Both the position numbers and the translations under genes were made by a program. The notes beneath the pieces were generated by a model. The model did no database searches. It was not told the origin of the DNA and was given only the letters and a program-made list of their open reading frames with translations. From Nocardia uniformis NBRC 13702 (lineage in GTDB: Bacteria; Actinomycetota; Actinomycetes; Mycobacteriales; Mycobacteriaceae), in the NCBI RefSeq assembly GCF_001613345.1, contig NZ_BDCE01000055.1, positions 1 through 52,445 of the forward strand: a stretch of 52,445 bases of DNA, given 5' to 3'. Each line of letters begins with the position of its first letter. The first letter of the stretch is position 1. Shown here one piece after another: positions 33,787-43,016 of the stretch.

Positions 33787-36563
33787 GGCACATCGGCTAG
33801 GTTGTTGCGTACGATTCTCGCCCATTCGATAGCTCGGGCCCGTGTAGTCAGGCTCGTTCCGTGAGTCGGATGAGCCCGGTGGATAGCGTGGATCAGAACG
33901 CAGACGCGAAAGTCTTCATCAGCCGATTTGCTGGCCACATCTAGTGGAGTCGGGCCGGCGAGCATGATTAGTTTGTGGGTGAGCCCGGTCCACCCAGTGG
34001 AAGTTGCCTCGTTGAGCAACCCAGCTGCTGTGTCCTTGGAGGCGGTCAATGACGCGGCGTGCTGGCGAAACAAGCACCTTGTGTGGCACCCATCACATTC
34101 CGGAAAGGGCGCCATCGCTTCGGCAAATTCGATAGCGCTGGTGAGCAACTCGGCATGACGTTCACGAACCTGAAGGTTGTCAGCCAGTGGTGCGTCGGCG
34201 ACGCCTCGGGCCGCGGCGTCGTCGCCGCGAACGTCGGGCACGGTGAGGGTGACTGCCCGGTCGAGGAGGTTGTGTGACGCAATGGCGGTGAAGGGTTTGA
34301 GGGCTGCGGCGAGGTCGATTTGGTTGGGTTCCATCGACATTGTTGAGCCGAGGAGTTTGCGGTCTTCGTCGGCGGCGGTGCGGTGCATCAGTTTCAGGTT
34401 GGTGATTTTGTAGGCGTCTTCGGAGACTTTGCCGACTTGTTGGTCGATCAGGATGTAGGACTGCCGGTATTTGCGGTCCTCGGCCAGGCCTTGGGCGATG
34501 CGTTCGGCGGCCAGGGCCTGGGCGTTGGCTTCTTTCATGTCGCCGCCGGAGGGGGTGGAGCGGGGGAAGATGCGATGTGCTTCTTCGATGAGCATCACGT
34601 GGGTTTGCGCGGCGGCCCCTGGTGCGTTGCGGCGGTAGCTGCGGACGGCATTGAGTAGGAGCAAGGTGACCAGCGCTTGTTCCTTGGCGTTGTCGCCGAT
34701 AGCGGCCAGTTCGACGATGACCGGCCGTGCCAGCAAGGGTGCGAGGGGAAATGAGTTGCGGCAGTCCAGGGTTGAGCCGCAGGATCCTTCTGCCAGGGAT
34801 TCGGCGCGTAGTCGGCTGGCGGCGTCGATGTTGTGTCCGATTTCGCCGCTGTATCCGAGGTCGTTGGTGACGTCGGACAGGGCGGCGACGAATTCGCTGA
34901 GGACGGGCCATGTTCCGTCGAGCTCCGGTGTGGAGCGCTCGCCGGGGTGCAGGTTGTGTCGGCGGTATGTGAGGGTGATGGCACGCCGGTAGATGAACGG
35001 GAGTGGGTCCCAGAGTCCGAGTGCGGCTTCGAAGCAGGCCAGCAGGTTCGAGGTGTGCGCGCCGACGGTGACGCCGTGGGGCACTTGGAAGGGGTTGAGC
35101 CGCAGGGGTGCGACGGTTTCGTCGCCGACGGTGAGTATCAGTAGTTCTTCGAAGCCGGGTTGGGTCATCAGCCAGCGGTAGTCGTTCATGGCGGAGTTGA
35201 CCGGTTCCATGACCAGGAACGGGGTGCGGTGGTCCTGCCACAGCTGCCGGCACAGGTGCAGTGCCGTGTTGGTTTTTCCCGAACCCGGGGTTCCGACGAT
35301 GAATCCGTGACGGGGCAGGTCGGCGATGCTCAGGTGGACCGCGGAGTGCGGGTGGCGTGTTTCTCCTTGGTAGCCCAGGAGCAGGCTGGGTCCGAGTTGG
35401 CGTGCGATGACTCGCTCGGAGTCGGGGGCGGCGCGTACTTCGAATCCGGGCAGGGTGCCGTCGAGGGCGGTGGGGAACCGGAACAGTGAGGTCGCTTCGG
35501 TGGTGTCGACGAGTCCGTGCAGGAGCACGAGGGGGTGGCGGTCGCGGGTGCGGTCTTGCTCGAGGAGGCCGTGTAGCTCGGGCAGCCTGGGTGCGGTGAC
35601 TTCGATGGCGGCGTGTGCCCGTGTGAGCATGGCGAGTTCGGGCGAGGTGGGTCGGGTGATGGTGTAGCCGGCGGCGATCGTGGCGTCGTCGTGTCGGCTG
35701 GTATCGGAGTTGGCGGGCCGAGGGGAAATCGTGCGGCCGACTGCTTCGGCGAGGGTGTCGTCGAGGCGTACCGGTGCGGCGATGGTGACGCTGTAGCGGA
35801 AGACGCGGTGGGTGTAGCGGTGCAGCGCGTCATCGAAGATCGGTGCCAGTACCGCTGCGGAGGGGTCGGCGGGGTGGCGGACGGTGCCTCCGAGGTCGGT
35901 GGGTAGTTCGACTGGTTCGCGCAGTCGTCGGTATCGCATCGCTTCGTGTTCCAGTGACGCGCGCAGGGTGTGCGGTACCGCGCACGGCGCCAACGCGATG
36001 GTGAGGGCGACGGGGTGGGGGGCGTCGCGCAGCACAGTCATCAGTGCTGCCCAGTCGACGGCGCGGCGGGAGAAGGGTTCTACGGCAAGGTAATTGCTGA
36101 CGCCGGCGTCGGAGCGGATGCTACGGTGCGCGCGTACTCGTTTGACGATTTGCGCGATGCCGTCGGGTGCTATCGGGAACGGGTCCAGGGCTCGGTGGGT
36201 TTCCTCGGTTGTGGTGACCTGTTCGCTCGCGATCATGGTGGGCAGGATGGACATGCGCGTGGACAGTTGGTCGGCGCGTTCGATCGCGTCGGCGTGATCG
36301 GTGCCTTGTACTCGTCCGATGAGCCACAGGCTCAGTCGTCCGCGTTCTGCCTGGATCCAGCGCAGTGCCATCACGGCGCGGTCGGGTTCGGCGAGTAGAC
36401 GGTCGATGAAGGGCGTTTGGTCGGCGATCGCGGCGGCGAGGCGTTGTTCGGGGTCGAGGCGTTGGAAGTCCGCGCGGCGGGTGAGGTCGTAGGCTGCGGT
36501 GATCTGCACCGCTGTCCACGCCCACACTTCGTGGTCGGATTCCACAATGACGTGTCCGGCCAT
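33783..36563 (-). CDS. HerA-like ATPase with large N-terminal domain
   Basis: 926 aa from the ATG at 36563 (GAGGATG upstream). Residues 1-410 form an uncharacterised region reminiscent of the N-domain of VirB4/TraC motors (RLSLWLIGRVQGTDH, SLFRFPTALDG). Walker A is GTPGSGKT (424-431), PFLVMEP follows, and Walker B is HVMLIEEAHRIF (655-666); both fit the HerA/FtsK superfamily. The C-terminal part holds CDGCHTRC (823-830), a possible metal site. HerA ATPases are hexameric DNA translocases that partner nucleases; VirB4-type relatives move substrates across membranes. The gene follows a zinc-ribbon membrane protein by 7 bases and overlaps the HNH gene, so it likely works with both. Confidence 0.75.
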   Translation of the reverse strand: MAGHVIVESDHEVWAWTAVQITAAYDLTRRADFQRLDPEQRLAAAIADQTPFIDRLLAEPDRAVMALRWIQAERGRLSLWLIGRVQGTDHADAIERADQLSTRMSILPTMIASEQVTTTEETHRALDPFPIAPDGIAQIVKRVRAHRSIRSDAGVSNYLAVEPFSRRAVDWAALMTVLRDAPHPVALTIALAPCAVPHTLRASLEHEAMRYRRLREPVELPTDLGGTVRHPADPSAAVLAPIFDDALHRYTHRVFRYSVTIAAPVRLDDTLAEAVGRTISPRPANSDTSRHDDATIAAGYTITRPTSPELAMLTRAHAAIEVTAPRLPELHGLLEQDRTRDRHPLVLLHGLVDTTEATSLFRFPTALDGTLPGFEVRAAPDSERVIARQLGPSLLLGYQGETRHPHSAVHLSIADLPRHGFIVGTPGSGKTNTALHLCRQLWQDHRTPFLVMEPVNSAMNDYRWLMTQPGFEELLILTVGDETVAPLRLNPFQVPHGVTVGAHTSNLLACFEAALGLWDPLPFIYRRAITLTYRRHNLHPGERSTPELDGTWPVLSEFVAALSDVTNDLGYSGEIGHNIDAASRLRAESLAEGSCGSTLDCRNSFPLAPLLARPVIVELAAIGDNAKEQALVTLLLLNAVRSYRRNAPGAAAQTHVMLIEEAHRIFPRSTPSGGDMKEANAQALAAERIAQGLAEDRKYRQSYILIDQQVGKVSEDAYKITNLKLMHRTAADEDRKLLGSTMSMEPNQIDLAAALKPFTAIASHNLLDRAVTLTVPDVRGDDAAARGVADAPLADNLQVRERHAELLTSAIEFAEAMAPFPECDGCHTRCLFRQHAASLTASKDTAAGLLNEATSTGWTGLTHKLIMLAGPTPLDVASKSADEDFRVCVLIHAIHRAHPTHGTSLTTRARAIEWARIVRNNLADVP

Positions 36564-36570
36564 CAGCGGT

Positions 36571-37635
36571 TCATCCTCGAATCGAGGTGGTCGACGGTAC
36601 GAGGAAGCTGGGCTGGCCGGCGGTGAGATCGGGTAGACGCGCGATGTCGTTGACCGCGTCGTCGTGCGACAGTGGCGGAGCGATGATCGCGGCTTGCACA
36701 CCTTCGCGGGTCAGACTGTGTACCAGTTCTCGCAACGCGCGGTTGGAGGCCGTCCGCATCTCGCTTGCCAGGCTCAGATGCGAACTGCTCTGGAAGATGT
36801 CGCGAATCAGGTGAGCGAGAACGACAACGGTCGAGCGCGAGCGCCACATACTCCAGCCGACATAGAGGTCGGTGCCGCAGGTCTGGACCACGATCATCGC
36901 GTGGACGCGTCGCTCCCCCGACAGCAGCATCACCGGCGCTCCGGTGACTCGGCCGAGTTTCACGCCGAACGGTGAGCGCCGTTCGCGGTGGGTGCGTGTG
37001 ATCCACGCGTAGGACGGCGCCTGTGCTGGTGCGCGGCCCTCGATGAGCAGGCCGTACTCCGAGATCGGCTCGCGCAGAGGGATACACAGCACCACGGTCC
37101 ATGTCACGAAGATGACGAACATGGTCAGCAGAAAGAACGAGGCGCCGTCTTCGGCGCTGCTCGATGAACCCGAGGAACTGGCACTGCCGAGGGCCATCCC
37201 GAAGGCCAGCAGGAATGATCCGATGAACAGCAGGAAGCTCATGATCATGAGCGGGATGGTGCGCAGGAAGTGCGGCAGCAGCACTTTCGCGGTGACCGCA
37301 TCGCTGACGAAGGCGTCGGGTGGCTCGTGTTTGACCCGCTCGGCGCGGTACTTGCCGTGGACATCGAGAGTCGAACCGCTGGGTAGACCATGGGTGTGCG
37401 CCGCTCCGGATGTGTGGGGCTGATGTGCAACGAGTGGTGGTGATTGTCCGGAATGGCTGCGCGCGGCGGGATTGAAGGCCGTCGCCGCAGGGGTGGGATT
37501 GGGTGGTGGCGGAGGGGAAACGGCGGGTTCGAACCCGGACTGGTGGGGCGATTCAGCCGTGCTCGCTGGTGCGCCGCAGAAGCCGCAGGTGCGATCTCCT
37601 TGCGCCAGAACGGTTCCGCAGGTGTTGCATGTCAT
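36571..37635 (-). CDS. Zinc-ribbon membrane protein
   Basis: 354 aa from the ATG at 37635; an upstream extension is less likely. A zinc ribbon begins the protein: CNTC (residues 3-6) and CGFC (17-20). A 70-residue Pro/Ala-rich linker follows. Two transmembrane helices are visible at about 130-152 (TIPLMIMSFLLFIGSFLLAF) and 172-192 (FFLLTMFVIFVTWTVVLC). The C-terminal 150 residues are soluble and may be cytoplasmic, with VQTCGTDLYVGWSMW. It lies between the receptor-like gene (91 bases) and the HerA gene (7 bases). It is a plausible membrane adaptor for the ATPase. Confidence 0.65.
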   Translation of the reverse strand: MTCNTCGTVLAQGDRTCGFCGAPASTAESPHQSGFEPAVSPPPPPNPTPAATAFNPAARSHSGQSPPLVAHQPHTSGAAHTHGLPSGSTLDVHGKYRAERVKHEPPDAFVSDAVTAKVLLPHFLRTIPLMIMSFLLFIGSFLLAFGMALGSASSSGSSSSAEDGASFFLLTMFVIFVTWTVVLCIPLREPISEYGLLIEGRAPAQAPSYAWITRTHRERRSPFGVKLGRVTGAPVMLLSGERRVHAMIVVQTCGTDLYVGWSMWRSRSTVVVLAHLIRDIFQSSSHLSLASEMRTASNRALRELVHSLTREGVQAAIIAPPLSHDDAVNDIARLPDLTAGQPSFLVPSTTSIRG

Positions 37636-37726
37636 GATGTGTATTCCCGCTACTGCTCGGTGTGCGTGTTCCCTGGGTCGGGTACGCGCGTTGGATGTAT
37701 GCACAGTCGTTGTGTCAGAGCGCTTT

Positions 37727-38683
37727 TCAATACAGAGCGACCCATGCGTTGACGCCGCCTCGGCAGAGCACTACCGCGTCGGTCTCCCATGCGCAGCCCA
37801 TGGTGATGTGTCGTGCCAACTGGGGGCTGTAGGCGTCGAGGGTTAAGGCGAAGGTGTCGGCGTTGATGACCTCTATTCGCACGTTTTCGGCGAATGGGCA
37901 GGTTGTGGTTTCGTTGACTGCCACGTGCGGAAATGTCTCGCCGGGAAAGATGTTGCACAGCCTGGCGCCGTTGGGCAGTTGGTATTCGGGTGTCTGGTAT
38001 TCGGTTGTGTCGGCGGGTACTTCGTAGGTTGTGTCCTCGCTGAGGTATTCGGCGGCGTCCCCGGTGGTTTCGGAGCCGCCGGTCGCCATCGCGACGGCGA
38101 CGATCACGGCCATCGCCGCGGCGACTGCCACCGCGGCGAGGGCGGCGCCGTTCCATCGTGGTGTCCGCGGTGCGGGGCTGGTCTGGTGGTCGAACCGACG
38201 CTCAAGTGTGGGGGTGGTTGGGGCGCTGAGCGGCGCGAGATCGAGGACCTCGGCGGAGGCGAAGATTCTCGCGAATCGCGATGGCACGGTCACGGTGTCG
38301 GCGAGCAGCGCGGTGGCGCTGCACGACCATGGTGCCGACAGTGCGGCGAGCCGTTCACTGATCTCTCGATGGACGAAGTCGGGATCGACAGCATCGGCCT
38401 CGGTGTGCTCGCGCACGAAAATGGCGACGGCCGAGCCGTGGGGGCCTTCGAGGGCGACCCACACGATGTGGCGGTGGTTCGCGAAGGTGCCGATGGTTCG
38501 CGATACGGCGACGGCGTCGGCGAATACCGGGGCCGCCTCGACGATCGCGTTCCAGCACTCGGCTGCTGAGGCAGTGCCGTAGACGATGTGGGTGCGCCGT
38601 GCGCGCGACAACATGGTGTAGGCGGACTGTTTGGGGTCACCGGGTGTTCGCCGCGGGTCCTCGAGTGTTGTGTCGTACCCCAT
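37727..38683 (-). CDS. Single-TM receptor-like protein
   Basis: 318 aa from the ATG at 38683 behind GGAAGG. Residues 1-175 are cytoplasmic without a known domain. One transmembrane helix follows (about 176-200, AALAAVAVAAAMAVIVAVAM), then an external domain of about 110 residues. It has CNIFPG, CPFAENVRI and the closing YSPQLARHITMGCAWETDAVV-type pattern with four Cys. This ending resembles extracellular domains of actinobacterial kinases and lipoproteins (…TMTC…VVCTGG…AVVY). It is the first gene of the HerA operon, 263 bases after the nSTAND gene. Confidence 0.6.
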   Translation of the reverse strand: MGYDTTLEDPRRTPGDPKQSAYTMLSRARRTHIVYGTASAAECWNAIVEAAPVFADAVAVSRTIGTFANHRHIVWVALEGPHGSAVAIFVREHTEADAVDPDFVHREISERLAALSAPWSCSATALLADTVTVPSRFARIFASAEVLDLAPLSAPTTPTLERRFDHQTSPAPRTPRWNGAALAAVAVAAAMAVIVAVAMATGGSETTGDAAEYLSEDTTYEVPADTTEYQTPEYQLPNGARLCNIFPGETFPHVAVNETTTCPFAENVRIEVINADTFALTLDAYSPQLARHITMGCAWETDAVVLCRGGVNAWVALY

Positions 38684-38946
38684 CGTGTCCTTCCCGACGC
38701 TACCGATCTGTTGCGGCGGTCGGGCTCGGAAAGCAAGCGCGCCGCACGCCACAACAGTCGACGATCGTGGGGCTCACAAGAATGGACATCATGTGCGGAA
38801 ACCCAGTCCAAGGCCTGCTACCAGGTATTTCCAGGGCGGCAGTCTTCTGTGCGCGCACACCGAAACGTCTCTACCCGCCGGTAGCTTCCGATCGGTTACC
38901 GCGCGGTAGAGGCGTGTGTCGCAGAGGGATTCGACAGATGGTCGGC

Positions 38947-41900
38947 TCAGCAGCTGTTCTTGTCGAGCAGTGCGGTGTCACGGTCGAGCCACCGCGTCGG
39001 GTCCGAGATGCCCGCCACCGTGCACGCCTTGGTTGCGGCGTCGTCGACGGCCAGGTTCCAACGCCGTACTACTCCACTCGCGTCGACGCTGATGAGGTGG
39101 CGGCCGGTGAGCTCGAAGACTGCGGCGGTGGTCGCTCCACCTTGGGCGGTCAATACCGCATACGGTTGTGAGGCACTGTCGCTGCGAGTCTGCCAGAGTC
39201 GGATGATGCCGTCGTCGCTTGCCGCGGAGAGGAATTGGCTGTCCGGGCTGAAGGTCAGCGACCGGGCGAAGTGTCGAAGGCCGGCGGTGCGTTGGTCGAC
39301 AGCGTCGGGGTGGAGCACGGCGAGTTCGTGGTCGGGTTCGGCACCGAGTGGTTTGCGCGTGGAGATGTCGTGGGTGTTGATGCGTCCTTGCGCGGTGGCG
39401 TAGGCGAGCAGTCGCATGTCGGGGCTGAACGCTACGGCGGTGACGTCGCTGCGGGTCCGGATGTAGTCGGAGCGTTCGGGTTTCGCGCCGGAGAGGTCCC
39501 AGACGGTGAGGCTGTTGGTGTAGGAACCTGCGGCGAGGTGGGTGTTCCCGCCGAAAGCGAGACTGATCAGCGGATCGGGATCTGCGGTGGGGAGAACACC
39601 GAGCGGTCGCCACTCGCGCGCATCCCACAGCTCTACGACGTTCGTATCCCAGGCGACTGCCACGGTGTTGGTGTCTTCGCTGACCGCGAGAGCGTCGACC
39701 GCGGTGGTGCCCAGTGGCAGCACCGCCGAGGTGGCGGTGTCTAGTACTCGGAGTCCGTCGGCGCCGCCGTGGACCAGGAATCGGTCGTCGGCGGCGAAGG
39801 CCAATCCTGTCGGTTCGCGAGGCGATCCGGGCAGTTGTTGACGGCGGTAGCCGGTCGCGCTGTGCCACAGGTGCACGCTCCCGTCGGCGGCGGCGACCGC
39901 GTGGGTGCGCCCGTTGCGGCTATAGGCAAAGGCCGCAGCCGGCGCAGCGGGGTGCAGTGACCCTAGGTCGGCGGTGTCCCACGTGCCGATCGTTCCGTCC
40001 GAGCTCGCGGTGAGCAAGGTGGTGCCGTCGGTGTTGAAGGTAAGGCGGTGGATGGAGTTGGTGTGGCCGACGAGGCTGGCGATCGCGGGGCCGGTGGCAG
40101 CGGCGGTGTCGAAGAGTTGGACCGAATGGTCGTCGAGTCCGATGGCCACTACGGTGCCGTCCGGGGTCAGATCCAGTCCCCATGCGGCGCTGCTGAACTT
40201 CTCGGACCGGACTTCGCGGCCGCTGTCACCGAGGTCGAACCAGGTGACCCACCCGGAGTAGTCACTGACTACCAGGATGCGGCCGTCGCGGCTCATCGCC
40301 AGCGCGATCGGGCGGTGTTGTGCCGGCGGCCGATCGACGGTGATCGGTTCCGCGTCGAGGGTTCGCCACACCTGTACCGAGTCTTTGCCCGCGATCGCGA
40401 ACATGCCGGTGTCCTCGCTGAATGCCACCACAGTGGCACCAGCGCCGATGTCGCCACGGGGTCCGGGAACCCTGTCGAGGGTGACGGCGTCGAAGAACTG
40501 AACGTCGGTGGGTCCCTCCTTGGTGTGCTGTGCCAGGGCGGCCAAGATCGTTCCGTCCGGGCTGAACGCGAGATTGCTCATGCCGCTTTTGAGCCCGTGT
40601 CGCTCGACAACCGGCTCAGTGCCGGTCGTGCTCCAAATCCGTAGCGTGCCGTCGTGCGCATTGGCTACTCGCCGGCTGTCGCGGCTGAACGTGACCGCGG
40701 AACCGCCCTTGGTGCCGGTGGTCCATGCCGCGAGTTCGCGTCTGTCGCGCGCGTCCCACAGGCGCACGAATTGGTCGTAGCCAGAGGCCGCGATCAGTGT
40801 TCCGTCTGGGCTGTAGGCGACCCCGTACAACGGGAGATCGCTAGCCACGATCCGGCCGAGGAAACGGTCGACCTGGGTGTTGAGTAGGGCGCTTCGGGTC
40901 TGCACGTCAGGATTCGCGCGGAATGCCTGCACCGCCAGCAACCCGCCTACCTCCGGTTCCCCTGAACGGACGATATAGGAGATCGTTGCCTGCTCGTGGG
41001 CGTGCGAGCGCCGAAACTGGTCCGCTTCATTGCGTTTGGCGTCCAGGGCGAAGAGCGTCGCGGCGATCAGCACGACGCCGACCAAGGTCAACGCGACGAC
41101 CAGCTTTTTCAGGCGGCGGTGCTGGGATGCCAACTTCTCGGCAACGATCCGCAGATGCTCTTGTCGTTGTCTTTCCTGCTGTGTGAGCTGTGCGTGGTAT
41201 TCGACACTGGCGTCAAGGAATTCGCGCTCCGCGGCACCGATCGGCGTGTGATGGTGGCTGTGCTCGACCCAGCGCTGGAACTCCTCGGTCCGTCCGGCCG
41301 ACAGTAGTGCGTCGACCGACTTGTTGTCGCGGTGCCACTGTTGTGCTGCGGTGGTGAGCCGACGGTGGGTGAGGATGTCCTCGCGATCGTCGGTGATCCA
41401 GCCAGCAAGTCGTGGCCATTCCCGCAGCACGGCCTCATGGCTGAAGGTGATGCCGTCATCGGTGGCGGCCAGCAGCCGAACCTGCCAGTCGGTGAACGCG
41501 TCCAGTAGGCGGGCGCCGACCTCGGTGTCGCCTGTCGCTGCGAGCAGCTGCTCACGGGGCGCGCTGCGCCGTGCGGGGTCCGCGTTCTCCTCGAGGTGAA
41601 CCAATGCCAGCAGCATGGGCTTGGCTGCTGCTTGCTCGGTGGCGGTGAACCTGTCCCATGCTCCTTCGGCGGTGGTGGCCACCGATCCGGCCAACCCCTT
41701 CAGTTCTTGATAGTCGGTGAGAGTGAGGAGGTTGTCGGTGGCGCGTAACCACAATTGGCGCAGTGTGTGAGCCAGCAGTGGGAGTCTCACCGGATCGTAG
41801 GTTGCGGTGGAGCGGGTCAGATCCAGGCCTAGATCGTTGAGCAGCACGTCGACCAGGCCGGTTTCGAACACGATGCCGGCGTCCTGCGCGGGTTGTTCGA

Positions 41901-42681
41901 TAGCGTGGCGGACTTCGTCGGCGGTCATCGGTCCGAGCGCCAGATGCCCGGTCGTCACCGCGGCGCGGATATCGGGATGCGCCATGCAGCGGGAGTAATA
42001 GTCCTGGCGTACACCCAGCACCACGACCACAGGATGTCCCTGGCGAGTGGTCGGCCGAGTGATCTCGTCGAGAAACTCCTCATGTACCCGCACATCGTCT
42101 GTCGCGGTGAACAACTCCTCAAGCTGATCGATGATCCAGACCACCGGCCCAGCGATATCTGCGGTCGCGACGCGAGCGGCCTGCAGAGCGGCCATCGGAT
42201 CCGAAGTCGGGGTGAACGCGACCGACGGCGTGCCCTTGCGGACGCCTCGGATCAGGCTCCGTTTGCGCAGTAGTGGTTCCAACCCGGCGGCTAGGAGCGA
42301 GGACTTCCCCGCCCCCGAGTCACCGGTCAAGAGCACAGAGCCACCGCCGTTTTCGGCGCGGGATCGAATCAGGCCGAATAGCACTTCGGCGGCCTGTGCT
42401 CGCCCTTGGAACCAGCGAGACTCTCTACGTGAGAACGGGCGCAGTCCAGGAAATGGGCAACCTTCGACTGCCCACGCGGCGAAGAGTCCTCCGTTGGCGT
42501 CCAAGGCGGTGTCTGCTCGTTCGGCGAAGTCTTTTGAGGGCAGACGATGCCCGTTCTCGATCTGGCTGATGTAGCCGACGTCGCATCGCATCAACTCGGC
42601 CAGCCGCTCTTGGGTCAGCCGCTTTTCCTTGCGGAGTCGCTGCCACTGCGTACCGAATGGCTCGCCGTCATCGTTGAACAC
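38947..42681 (-). CDS. HTH-nSTAND1-WD40 protein
   Basis: 1244 aa from the GTG at 42681 (AGGGGAACC before it). An XRE-type HTH covers about 10-60 (RLTQERLAELMRCDVGYISQ). FPGLRPFSRRESRWFQGR then marks nSTAND1, with Walker A GDSGAGKS (120-127) and Walker B VVWIIDQLEELF. A transmembrane helix (LVVALTLVGVVLIAATLFAL) lies near residue 530, and from about 610 to the end there are many WD40 repeats (GHTNSIHRLTFNTDGTTLL and similar). Such proteins are signal-responsive NTPases; some relatives act in phage defence or conflict systems, others in signalling. The HTH suggests DNA binding as well. The start is divergent from the radical SAM gene. Confidence 0.85.
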   Translation of the reverse strand: MFNDDGEPFGTQWQRLRKEKRLTQERLAELMRCDVGYISQIENGHRLPSKDFAERADTALDANGGLFAAWAVEGCPFPGLRPFSRRESRWFQGRAQAAEVLFGLIRSRAENGGGSVLLTGDSGAGKSSLLAAGLEPLLRKRSLIRGVRKGTPSVAFTPTSDPMAALQAARVATADIAGPVVWIIDQLEELFTATDDVRVHEEFLDEITRPTTRQGHPVVVVLGVRQDYYSRCMAHPDIRAAVTTGHLALGPMTADEVRHAIEQPAQDAGIVFETGLVDVLLNDLGLDLTRSTATYDPVRLPLLAHTLRQLWLRATDNLLTLTDYQELKGLAGSVATTAEGAWDRFTATEQAAAKPMLLALVHLEENADPARRSAPREQLLAATGDTEVGARLLDAFTDWQVRLLAATDDGITFSHEAVLREWPRLAGWITDDREDILTHRRLTTAAQQWHRDNKSVDALLSAGRTEEFQRWVEHSHHHTPIGAAEREFLDASVEYHAQLTQQERQRQEHLRIVAEKLASQHRRLKKLVVALTLVGVVLIAATLFALDAKRNEADQFRRSHAHEQATISYIVRSGEPEVGGLLAVQAFRANPDVQTRSALLNTQVDRFLGRIVASDLPLYGVAYSPDGTLIAASGYDQFVRLWDARDRRELAAWTTGTKGGSAVTFSRDSRRVANAHDGTLRIWSTTGTEPVVERHGLKSGMSNLAFSPDGTILAALAQHTKEGPTDVQFFDAVTLDRVPGPRGDIGAGATVVAFSEDTGMFAIAGKDSVQVWRTLDAEPITVDRPPAQHRPIALAMSRDGRILVVSDYSGWVTWFDLGDSGREVRSEKFSSAAWGLDLTPDGTVVAIGLDDHSVQLFDTAAATGPAIASLVGHTNSIHRLTFNTDGTTLLTASSDGTIGTWDTADLGSLHPAAPAAAFAYSRNGRTHAVAAADGSVHLWHSATGYRRQQLPGSPREPTGLAFAADDRFLVHGGADGLRVLDTATSAVLPLGTTAVDALAVSEDTNTVAVAWDTNVVELWDAREWRPLGVLPTADPDPLISLAFGGNTHLAAGSYTNSLTVWDLSGAKPERSDYIRTRSDVTAVAFSPDMRLLAYATAQGRINTHDISTRKPLGAEPDHELAVLHPDAVDQRTAGLRHFARSLTFSPDSQFLSAASDDGIIRLWQTRSDSASQPYAVLTAQGGATTAAVFELTGRHLISVDASGVVRRWNLAVDDAATKACTVAGISDPTRWLDRDTALLDKNSC

Positions 42682-42796
42682 CTGCGGTTCCCCTCGAATC
42701 CTCCCCGGCTGCGGGAGAACACAGGATATCGGCGATTCGCCAGGCGCGAGGCAAATGCATATCCATCGCAGCACGGTGCGCTGCAACAGCATTCGA

Positions 42797-42816
42797 TATC
42801 TACCAGCCAGTAGATA
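42797..42816. promoter_or_regulatory. Inverted repeat, operator candidate
   Basis: TATCTAC-cagcca-GTAGATA, perfect 7-bp arms with a 6-base centre, lies in the 335-base region between the divergent HTH-nSTAND1 gene (42681) and the radical SAM gene (43017). The HTH of the nSTAND protein is a possible reader. Confidence 0.4.
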
Positions 42817-42819
42817 CCG

Positions 42820-42841
42820 GCCCCTACCGATCGGCAGGGGC
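42820..42841. promoter_or_regulatory. Near-palindrome, operator candidate
   Basis: GCCCCTACCGATCGGCAGGGGC is palindromic apart from one mismatched pair, and lies 4 bases from the previous inverted repeat in the same divergent promoter region. Confidence 0.4.
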
Positions 42842-43016
42842 ACACAAGATCACCACACACAGACCAGCGTTCACCGGAGAACTACAGGTCAAAGGGCCGC
42901 GCGGAATCTTTGACTCTGTGCGGGCAGTGCTTGTCCATTCAGGTGTCGGCCGCTGTCATCCACAGTCAGTGGGGCACGGAGCATTTGGCTCCGCAACCAT
43001 GTCAGGAGATTCGGCC

